Assembly: GCA_964452285.1 (NCBI GenBank)
Contig: CAYVKW010000018.1
Span: 1-20,541, forward strand
Direction: 5' to 3'
From: JAUNST01 sp964452285
Lineage (GTDB): Bacteria; Patescibacteriota; Microgenomatia; UBA1400; PJMF01
Length of the DNA stretch: 20,541 bases
Shown: piece by piece, positions 14,080-19,480 of the stretch
Numbering within the stretch: the first letter of the stretch is position 1
Layout: each line of letters begins with the position of its first letter
The notes under the pieces: model-generated
Told to the model about the DNA's origin: nothing
Seen by the model: only the letters and a program-made list of their open reading frames with translations
Databases searched by the model: none
Translations under genes and position numbers: made by a program

Positions 14080-16145
14080 AAAAAACCATTTTTCTTTTAA
14101 GTATTTTCGCTCTTAGTTTTAGTCATCAAATTCAAGCTGTTCGCTATCCCATCGGTAGCTCTTACACTCGTTGTGACAATTACGATTTCTGTCGAGAAAT
14201 TTGCATTTATGAATGCGGCAATAATTGTTATCATGAAGGCTGCAATGTTGACGACGGCATATGTAATCCAAGCGATTACGTTTGCGGCACTTGCAACAAA
14301 CCTGGTTGCGAAGGTACTCCCGAATATAAAAGTATTTGCACCAACAACAGTCAGCGTCCCGCTTGTACTAATGGCGTAGAAATCATCAAAATGGGTTCTG
14401 GAGCTGATTCATGTCATATTGAAGGAGGTGCTGGTTTTACTGGTTATGGTCAAGAGCCGGTCTGTCAGAATTGTCTTACTTGCAAAGAAGGAGATATCAA
14501 TATCACTAAAGAAACTTGCGATGCGATGCACGCGGAATATCGTGAACATACTTATACCAGTATAGACACCACAATTACTTGTGGCGAATGTATCAATGTC
14601 CCGCCCTCTCCTAATCCTACACCTACTCCCAGCTCCATTCCTTGCTCTTGCCGTGAAGGTTACAGCGAAAATCCTTGCAATTCCAATTCAGAAATTCAAG
14701 CTTCTTATCAGCGTTCTTGCGATAACACTGTCTGTTATAAATGCGAAAATTGTAAGGCACCTATCTGCGACGAAACTCAAGGTTCATTTAGCGATAAAAA
14801 TAAATGTTTAGACATTCAAACCATCAATGGTGAAGAATTTACTTTTTTTTGCGAAGAGGAAAAATTGCAAAATCACTGTGGCGGTCACGATAATTCAGAG
14901 ATAATTACCTGTTATCGTCGTAAACCTTGCTCAGAACTTACCACTAGCGTTTGCTATGAAAAAGATATTGACTGTACCACTGACTACAAAAAAACCACCA
15001 CCAATGTTTTCTCTTACAATGGTTACAAATGCCGTGAGAATACCACTACTGAGCATTACTGTGGCACTTGTTGCACTGGCATTGCTGCCCCTTGGTTTCA
15101 AACAGTTAATGGTAATCTTTTTGCTAAAGATAATATTCAAGGTAAAGTCGGTTATGATGATCCCAATGATCCTAAAAATCAGCCCAGTCACGAATTAACT
15201 TTAGATAAGAAAGAAGACTTTGTGAATGCTTACTTTGCCCGTCAAAAAGGAGATTTTCAAACTCAAGTGATTGGTAATAGTAGTGGTATTCCCTTAGTCC
15301 GAACTGGCAAAGTAGAAAATAAAGATGGCAAGCTGACTCAAAGAACTATTCCCAATACGGCTGTCATTGGTACACCTGGATATAGTGCTTTGCGTCCAGA
15401 GAGTTTTCGTTATTTTCAAGAACTTTTACATTATGAAAGCTTAGGCTACTGCAATAGCTATCATAAAGGTGGGAGTGACATTAATGGCATCAGAGTTTGT
15501 AAAGAGAATAATGCACAAATGCTAACCAGTAATTACACCATTGCAACTGGTGAAAAACAAGTGGTTTTTATTAATGGTAATCTGACTATCGATCTGCCAA
15601 AAACTGATAAGATTAGTGTTGATAAAGGAGGTTTCTTAGCCTTTATCGTTTCTGGAGACATTATCTTCAAATCCAGTTTAGGTGAAGAAATTATCAATAG
15701 TAAAGATTACACTCTTAACCATAGCTTAATTGCAGAACCAAATAAAGGTGATTATGATGGTTATAATCAAAAGGCTCAAATTGAAGGTGTTTTTATTGCT
15801 GATGGTAAAATTAAATTTGAAGGTTCAACTGTTAATAATGCTTTTACCAATAAACCTTGTGATCGTAAACTCACGGTGGCTGGTACTTATGTGGGTTGGA
15901 GTGGAATTGTCATGAGCAGAACTTTCTCTGGTTGTAGTAATCATACGATTAAATATTATGATGAAAAAGGTCTGGAAGTAGCTTACAAAGATTACTATAC
16001 GGACAGCAAAGGTCAGATCGTAGTTGACTATCCAGATTACAATGAATTCAATCCAGTCATTACCTTCATCTATCGTCCTGATTTCGCTATTAACACACCA
16101 GCCTGGATGCGCAGTGTAATTCGTCTAACTCAAGAGGTGGATTAA
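14076..16145 (+). CDS. Large secreted Cys-rich protein, paralogue of the 10430-12664 product
   Basis: 689 aa. Signal peptide 1-21 (KKTIFLLSIFALSFSHQIQA). The N-terminal half (~25-335) is rich in Cys in short CxxC and CxC groupings, with a Pro/Thr linker (PSPNPTPTPSSIP, ~185-197); it does not show the thrombospondin-like repeat of its paralogue. From PWFQTVNGNLFAKDNIQG (~338) to the end it aligns with the other protein: VVFINGNLTID, GGFLAFIVSGDIIF, IEGVFIADGKIKFEG, CDRKLTVAGTYVGW, VMSRTFSGC, PVITFIYRPDFAINTPAWM. This looks like a beta-helix module. The start overlaps the stop of the preceding gene (ATGA). AGGA is 11 nt upstream. An upstream in-frame TTG (14034) was rejected because it would bury the signal peptide. 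Function unknown; surface structure or adhesion is inferred. Confidence 0.86.
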   Translation: MKKTIFLLSIFALSFSHQIQAVRYPIGSSYTRCDNYDFCREICIYECGNNCYHEGCNVDDGICNPSDYVCGTCNKPGCEGTPEYKSICTNNSQRPACTNGVEIIKMGSGADSCHIEGGAGFTGYGQEPVCQNCLTCKEGDINITKETCDAMHAEYREHTYTSIDTTITCGECINVPPSPNPTPTPSSIPCSCREGYSENPCNSNSEIQASYQRSCDNTVCYKCENCKAPICDETQGSFSDKNKCLDIQTINGEEFTFFCEEEKLQNHCGGHDNSEIITCYRRKPCSELTTSVCYEKDIDCTTDYKKTTTNVFSYNGYKCRENTTTEHYCGTCCTGIAAPWFQTVNGNLFAKDNIQGKVGYDDPNDPKNQPSHELTLDKKEDFVNAYFARQKGDFQTQVIGNSSGIPLVRTGKVENKDGKLTQRTIPNTAVIGTPGYSALRPESFRYFQELLHYESLGYCNSYHKGGSDINGIRVCKENNAQMLTSNYTIATGEKQVVFINGNLTIDLPKTDKISVDKGGFLAFIVSGDIIFKSSLGEEIINSKDYTLNHSLIAEPNKGDYDGYNQKAQIEGVFIADGKIKFEGSTVNNAFTNKPCDRKLTVAGTYVGWSGIVMSRTFSGCSNHTIKYYDEKGLEVAYKDYYTDSKGQIVVDYPDYNEFNPVITFIYRPDFAINTPAWMRSVIRLTQEVD

Positions 16146-16172
16146 TAATCATTTTTGAGCAATTTTTCACTG

Positions 16173-16245
16173 AGCCAACTTAGGGATTCGAACCCTAGAC
16201 CTTCTCGTTACAAGGGAGATGCTCTACCGACTGAGCTAAGTTGGC
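16173..16245 (-). tRNA. tRNA-Thr (anticodon UGU)
   Basis: Full cloverleaf on the minus strand: acceptor GCCAACT/AGTTGGC, D arm GCTC/GAGC, anticodon loop CTTGTAA, T arm TAGGG/CCCTA with TTCGAAT loop. Discriminator base is U; CCA is not encoded. The base pair closing the anticodon loop (31:39) is C:C, a mismatch, while the other four stem pairs are normal. Confidence 0.93.
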
Positions 16246-16278
16246 TTGACTAAAAAAAAGTTTTTGACTCCGCTTTTA

Positions 16279-16287
16279 ATTATAACA
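16279..16287 (-). promoter_or_regulatory. tRNA-Thr promoter
   Basis: Minus strand TGTTATAAT: TATAAT at 16279-16284 with TG at 16286-16287, 33 nt before the tRNA 5' end. It lies back to back with the promoter of the 16306 gene. Confidence 0.5.
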
Positions 16288-16292
16288 TAGTT

Positions 16293-16298
16293 TATAAT
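16293..16298 (+). promoter_or_regulatory. -10 box for the 16306-17271 gene
   Basis: TATAAT, 7 nt before the ATG, with no Shine-Dalgarno sequence and no clear -35; predicted leaderless transcript. Confidence 0.45.
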
Positions 16299-16305
16299 TA
16301 GTTTT

Positions 16306-17271
16306 ATGACAAAAATTCGTCGTCAATTTTTTCCTTCTCCTCACCAAGCCGTTCTCATTATTAATCCCAACTCTTATAGTTTTAACTTTCTTTCTTGGTC
16401 TCTTTGCGGTCAACCATTTATCATTTATTTATTGGAAAACTTAACTTTTCAATGTCCTTTTTTACATGATTTAATTGTTATTACTCCAGAAAATTCTCTT
16501 GATCTCAGACAATTAATTAGAAATTACGCTCTAGAAAAACCGCTCAAAATTCGTGTGTTTAGCAGTCAAGAAACTATTATTACACCTTATCTCTTTGATC
16601 AAATTAAACCTTTTTTACAAACCTCCTTTTTTCTTTTTGCACTTGATAATCAAAATGCTTCTTTTCAAATCAAAGAACTCCGAAACTGGCAAGCCGATTT
16701 AGTAGTTGCTACCGATCAGAATGAAAATCTTCTTCAAACTTACTTTATTCAACAAAAGTTTCTTGATTTTATTGCTAATTCTGATCCTGGCGTCACTTGG
16801 AGTAGTCTTTTAGCTCAATTCGCTCAAAGTCATCGACTTAAAAGCGTGGTCTTTGAAGACCAAACCTCGCTGTCCGCTTCGTCATACTTACAAGCCAGCG
16901 ATTTTTGGCTGTCAATTTGCCAAAAATCGCTGGCTTCTCTTACTCCTGTTTATCTTCAGCCCCCCGATTTTTCTCTTGCTTCCACTGTTAGAGGTTTCCA
17001 AAAAACTTTTTTCGGTTCTCAATCTCAAGTCGGAGAATACACCGTTTTTTCTGGTCCCAATTATATTGGCAAAAATTGCCGCATTGGCAATTTTTGCCAT
17101 CTTCATCAAGTCATTATCGAAGATAATGTGACTTTGCCCAATTATCTAGAACTTAGCCATTGTTATATTGGCCATAATCATCACTTCACCCAGAGTTTCT
17201 GCTCCGAACAAAACAAAGTTTTTTCTCCCTTAGAAAAAGAAGCTCTGATTCACTCAAAAAACGCCCAATAA
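16306..17271 (+). CDS. Nucleotidyltransferase-like protein with a short left-handed beta-helix
   Basis: 321 aa. Residues ~15-210 follow the general plan of a sugar-phosphate nucleotidyltransferase (Rossmann-like strands such as HDLIVITPEN, FFLFALDNQN, ADLVVATDQN), but the glycine-rich GxGxR nucleotide-binding loop expected near the N terminus is absent. Residues ~240-300 carry hexapeptide repeats of a left-handed beta-helix (VGEYTVFSGPNYIGKNCRIG, VIIEDNVTLPNYLELSHCYIG), as in GlmU. The best reading is a GlmU/GlgC-type relative that has lost catalysis or is very divergent; a cell-envelope sugar role is inference. Two strong palindromes lie in the reading frame at 16892-16936 and 17067-17099. 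The 3' end overlaps holA tail-to-tail by 18 bp. Confidence 0.7.
   Translation: MTKIRRQFFPSPHQAVLIINPNSYSFNFLSWSLCGQPFIIYLLENLTFQCPFLHDLIVITPENSLDLRQLIRNYALEKPLKIRVFSSQETIITPYLFDQIKPFLQTSFFLFALDNQNASFQIKELRNWQADLVVATDQNENLLQTYFIQQKFLDFIANSDPGVTWSSLLAQFAQSHRLKSVVFEDQTSLSASSYLQASDFWLSICQKSLASLTPVYLQPPDFSLASTVRGFQKTFFGSQSQVGEYTVFSGPNYIGKNCRIGNFCHLHQVIIEDNVTLPNYLELSHCYIGHNHHFTQSFCSEQNKVFSPLEKEALIHSKNAQ
16892..16936. repeat. Perfect 18-bp palindrome with 9-nt loop, inside a coding region
   Basis: AAGCCAGCGATTTTTGGC (16892-16909), loop TGTCAATTT, then the exact complement (16919-16936). It is translated as part of QASDFWLSICQKSLASL, at the junction between the nucleotidyltransferase-like and beta-helix parts. 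It is the longest perfect hairpin I found in the window. Confidence 0.93.
17067..17099. repeat. Perfect 14-bp palindrome with 5-nt loop, inside the same gene
   Basis: TGGCAAAAATTGCC (17067-17080), loop GCATT, complement (17086-17099). It encodes two beta-helix turns (IGKNC, IGNFC), so repeated Gly/Cys codons may explain part of the symmetry. Confidence 0.9.
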
Positions 17272-17937
17272 TACTTCCAACAATTCTTTTTCCAAAGATA
17301 ATTTTAGACCGCCACTTTTTGAGCGATAATCCAAATCCAATAGTTTATTGTACCAATTCAACGCCTCTTTTGTCGTTATTTTTCCCGCTTGTTTTGCCAA
17401 TGTTGCTCGTCTAAAAGGCGCGCCAGCAAAAACGCCAGCCTTCACTTCCAATAATTGTTCTACTTGCCATAAAAACATGGCCAAAACATATAATGGCTCA
17501 CTTTGAGCTAAAGTTTCTTCATATAAAGTAATAAATTTCTCTGTTCGATTGTCATTACTCCAAGTTGCCAACAGAGCCCAAATCCTATCTTTTTGAGCAA
17601 AATAGTGCTTTTCTGCTTGAGTCAGTAACTTTTCACTGGCACTGGTTAATTTTTTACCCTCCCATAAGATGATTTTTTCGTCGCTTTCTTGCACCAGCTT
17701 GATCAATTCGTCTCGCGCTTTACTTTTCACTCGGCTGAGCAAGCCATTAATCACAATCAGTTTCCCTTGACTGAAAAAATCATCCTGAGCCAGCAGCGAA
17801 AAAAAACGCTCGCGATCCAGCTCTTTTCCCTCTGCTTTCACTATCGTCCAACCGTTTTTTTTCGCTGCCACCACCTCATCTGCCATTGCTTTATACGAGC
17901 TGTCTACATCTTCACCATGATAAACTATTACCGTCAT
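17254..17937 (-). CDS. holA: DNA polymerase III delta subunit-like protein (clamp loader)
   Basis: 227 aa, clearly shorter than the ~340 aa of typical HolA. It starts with the family's opening strand (VIVYHGEDVDSSYKAM, where a defunct P-loop-like region sits), then FFSLLAQDDFFSQGKLIVING, matching the HolA pattern of opening and regretting strands, EKIILWEGKKLTSASEKL, and a C-terminal helical part with LYVLAMFLWQVEQLLEVKAG and the KLLDLDYRSKSGGLKLSLEKEL motif close to the delta C-terminal collar (usually LLxxDxxIKSG). Role: opens the beta sliding clamp during loading. A TATAAT box ends 6 nt before the ATG, and GAAGG directly touches the ATG, too close to be a ribosome site. Assignment rests on order of motifs and length; the gene is divergent. 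Confidence 0.75.
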   Translation of the reverse strand: MTVIVYHGEDVDSSYKAMADEVVAAKKNGWTIVKAEGKELDRERFFSLLAQDDFFSQGKLIVINGLLSRVKSKARDELIKLVQESDEKIILWEGKKLTSASEKLLTQAEKHYFAQKDRIWALLATWSNDNRTEKFITLYEETLAQSEPLYVLAMFLWQVEQLLEVKAGVFAGAPFRRATLAKQAGKITTKEALNWYNKLLDLDYRSKSGGLKLSLEKELLEVLLGVF

Positions 17938-17943
17938 CCTTCA

Positions 17944-17954
17944 ATTATATTATA
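17944..17954 (-). promoter_or_regulatory. Overlapping -10 boxes of the holA-like gene
   Basis: Minus strand TATAATATAAT holds two overlapping TATAAT boxes (17949-17954 and 17944-17949). The nearer ends 6 nt before the ATG; predicted leaderless transcript. Confidence 0.45.
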
Positions 17955-17971
17955 GATTTTCCCAAAATTAA

Positions 17972-17980
17972 TGTTATAAT
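17972..17980 (+). promoter_or_regulatory. tRNA-Ile promoter
   Basis: TGTTATAAT (extended -10, TATAAT at 17975-17980), 20 nt before the tRNA; no clear -35. Confidence 0.5.
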
Positions 17981-18000
17981 ATCACTCTTAAAAGAAATTC

Positions 18001-18074
18001 GGGCGTATAGCTCAGTTGGTTAGAGCGCTATCCTGATAAGATAGAGGTCCTTGGTTCGAGTCCACGTACGCCCA
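18001..18074 (+). tRNA. tRNA-Ile (anticodon GAU)
   Basis: Cloverleaf: acceptor GGGCGTA/TACGCCC, D arm GCTC/GAGC, anticodon stem CTATC/GATAG with loop CTGATAA, T arm CTTGG/CCACG with loop TTCGAGT, discriminator A. CCA is not encoded. The second T-stem pair (50:64) is a U:C mismatch. All other stems pair fully. Confidence 0.95.
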
Positions 18075-18107
18075 CGGTACCGTTGGTACCGTTCAAAAAC
18101 GGTCACC
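18074..18107 (+). other. Two mutually exclusive hairpins after tRNA-Ile
   Basis: Hairpin A: ACGGTACC-GTT-GGTACCGT (18074-18092). Hairpin B: GGTACCGTT (18085-18093) with AACGGT-ACC (18098-18107, one bulged C). They share GGTACCGT. There is no U-tract, so this may be a processing or weak termination structure. The 237 bp from here to 18311 hold no gene I can support, only this and the palindromic repeat. Confidence 0.5.
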
Positions 18108-18224
18108 TGTGTTTCAAAAAAGTATTGGTAAATCAATGTCCGGTTTTTTGGTTTTTTGCATTGGAAAATACCCATTAAGTTTCTTAAATCTTTCTGAACA
18201 ATCGGTGAATTTTTTTTCTTATTT

Positions 18225-18285
18225 TGAGTTATTAGGCAACGCCAACTTTTTACCAGCATTTCGCTCTCCGTCACCTAATAACTCA
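18225..18285. repeat. 61-bp palindromic repeat, copy 2 (MITE-like)
   Basis: Inverted arms TTGAGTTATTAGG (18224-18236) and complement (18274-18286) match the arms of the element at 6542-6602 (core AGTTATTAGG), and the span is the same 61 bp. On the minus strand both copies read TTAGG(C/T)GA at one end and TTGCCTAA at the other; the centres share little. ATTT occurs on both sides (18221-18224 and 18286-18289), weaker evidence of a target duplication than in copy 1. Like copy 1 it lies just past the 3' end of a minus-strand gene. Confidence 0.6.
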
Positions 18286-18311
18286 ATTTCAACAAATCAC
18301 ACCTTGAAAAT

Positions 18312-19268
18312 CTAATTCTTTACACAACGTATCGAAAACCCGCAGAACTTATCGTGAGCATTCTGCGGGTAGACGGATCCGGTGTAGATACCCACGAAGT
18401 AAGCGAGCGTCGTGCTAGACTGAAACGATGACCAATAGTTGCCATTCGTACCCTGATCGCGCAGCCCTCCAGACGCGTCGCAGTAGCCAGCATAAGTCCC
18501 AAGAAAATTCCCTCCTGGTCTCCAGAAAGTAAAAGCGTTACCAGAAGTTTGGTGATTTGCACCTGTCCCACCAATGGCTTGATCCAAAGCTACTTGTTCT
18601 CCCGTTGGTCCGCCCGTGGGTAAGTGCCAACCCTGTGGACATAGTCCTTGGACATTGATAGTTGGTCCAGTATAAGTAGTATTATAATAAGCAGTCGAGT
18701 TCTGCATTGCTGCTTGCCAGTTGTAAAGATAGGTTGCATATCCAGGATCATTACGGCAATCACCATAAGTGCCTGCGCCAAATCTTCCGGTTGGAGATGC
18801 AGAGCCATTGCCATCAAAAGCTGTTCGCGATAGACAAGCATCAGTTACTCCGCCATAACGAAGATCATTTACCATCCAGCATTTACCATCAGCAAATTTT
18901 CTCACTTCATAAGTTTTCCCGTCACGAAGATCAGTTAATTCTGTTTTTGAACTGGCGTTTAAGCCATTCGCATTCGCATAATTCATTGTTCCATAAGCAG
19001 GTGTTACCCAACTACTACACTGATCAAAACATTGCATATCGGTAGTAGGATTACAATCAGTAAAAGGTTCTATGGCCATGAATTTATTGGTAGAAGTTAT
19101 TTTAACTAGTTTAATACCATTAATTACCACTACTGTTCCAAGAGGCATTTCATCGATAGTAATTCCTGCTGCCGCTTGTATTTGATTAGTCAATTGAAGA
19201 AATAGTAAAGAGAAAAGTAAAAGAGGGGAGAGGAGAGAGAAAAAATTGAATCGTAATTTAGAAAGCAA
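18312..19268 (-). CDS. Secreted FISUMP-domain protein (Fibrobacter succinogenes major paralogous domain type)
   Basis: 318 aa if started at the TTG shown. A hydrophobic signal peptide (RFNFFSLLSPLLLFSLLFLQ, cleavage probably after NQIQA) is followed by a Cys-containing domain with the FISUMP pattern: LTDLRDGKTYEVRKFADGKCWMVNDLRYGG, then CPQGWHLPTGG, GNYWSS and the terminal GFSIRCVKN. This family is common on the surface of Fibrobacter, Bacteroidetes and CPR bacteria; the molecular function is not established. The start is uncertain: no in-frame ATG exists upstream, an in-frame TAA lies at 19311-19313, and AAGAG is only 2 nt before the TTG. A (CA)13 repeat at 19285-19310 separates it from an ATG with a good Shine-Dalgarno sequence, currently out of frame. 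See the reading frame at 19274-19381. Confidence 0.82.
   Translation of the reverse strand: MLSKLRFNFFSLLSPLLLFSLLFLQLTNQIQAAAGITIDEMPLGTVVVINGIKLVKITSTNKFMAIEPFTDCNPTTDMQCFDQCSSWVTPAYGTMNYANANGLNASSKTELTDLRDGKTYEVRKFADGKCWMVNDLRYGGVTDACLSRTAFDGNGSASPTGRFGAGTYGDCRNDPGYATYLYNWQAAMQNSTAYYNTTYTGPTINVQGLCPQGWHLPTGGPTGEQVALDQAIGGTGANHQTSGNAFTFWRPGGNFLGTYAGYCDASGGLRDQGTNGNYWSSFQSSTTLAYFVGIYTGSVYPQNAHDKFCGFSIRCVKN
18338..18370. repeat. 10-bp palindrome near the 3' end of the FISUMP gene
   Basis: ACCCGCAGAA (18338-18347), 13-nt loop, TTCTGCGGGT (18361-18370). It encodes part of YPQNAHDKFCGF. Confidence 0.85.
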
Positions 19269-19273
19269 AACTC

Positions 19274-19381
19274 TTAAAAAAAGTTGTGTGTGTGTGTGTG
19301 TGTGTGTGTGTTACAACAATTTAGCCAGCTTGTCAAGCATTTTTCACTATTCATTGCGCCAATTTTAATTATTAGTTTCAT
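19274..19381 (-). CDS. Leader reading frame running through the (CA)13 repeat
   Basis: 35 codons plus TAA. The ATG at 19379-19381 is preceded by AGAGG with 7 nt between GAGG (19389-19392) and the ATG, one of the best ribosome sites in the window. The peptide begins MKLIIKIGAMNSEKCLTSWL, then NCCN, four Thr-His pairs encoded by the CA repeat, and ends NFF. It stops at 19274-19276, just before the TTG at which the FISUMP frame opens. It lies 113 nt from that TTG, so the frames differ by two; removing one CA unit (or adding two) would fuse them. It is either a short leader peptide or the true 5' end of a phase-variable FISUMP gene that is off in this copy. Seen: the site, frame and repeat. Inferred: its use. 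Confidence 0.5.
   Translation of the reverse strand: MKLIIKIGAMNSEKCLTSWLNCCNTHTHTHTHNFF
19285..19310. repeat. Dinucleotide microsatellite (TG)13 on plus, (CA)13 on the gene strand
   Basis: Thirteen perfect TG units. On the minus strand they lie 17-42 nt upstream of the TTG of the FISUMP gene and inside the leader reading frame. A run of seven A (19276-19282) follows it closely. Such a long perfect dinucleotide tract is rare in bacterial genomes outside slippage-controlled loci. Confidence 0.97.
19308..19336 (-). promoter_or_regulatory. Consensus -35 with a weak -10 at the edge of the microsatellite
   Basis: TTGACA (19331-19336) is a perfect -35. At 17-nt spacing the -10 would be TAACAC (19308-19313), a poor match that runs into the CA tract. 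It could be a second promoter for the FISUMP gene, starting inside the repeat, or chance. Confidence 0.25.
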
Positions 19382-19451
19382 TTATTCGCCTCTGTTTTTT
19401 ATTTCTTAATTTATTTATATTTGATTTCCTCGCACTTCCGTTTCACTTATT

Positions 19452-19480
19452 ATTCTAGCACAAAATCAGCATTAAACCAA
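19452..19480 (-). promoter_or_regulatory. Promoter of the FISUMP leader/gene
   Basis: Minus strand: TTGGTT (19475-19480), 17-nt spacer, TAGAAT (19452-19457) with extended TG (19459-19460). Predicted start near 19445, giving a ~64-nt leader before the ATG at 19381. The -35 touches the uvrC stop codon. The 19274-19480 stretch holds no other gene. Confidence 0.45.

Noticed and set aside
18133..18165. CAATG...CATTG inverted repeat around a T-rich stretch
   Set aside because: Only five pairs and a 20-nt loop, likely chance in this AT-rich intergenic region.
18020..18274. 84-codon minus-strand frame overlapping tRNA-Ile
   Set aside because: It runs through the tRNA gene and the palindromic repeat; its first-read residues near the tRNA are the usual false translation of a tRNA antisense strand.
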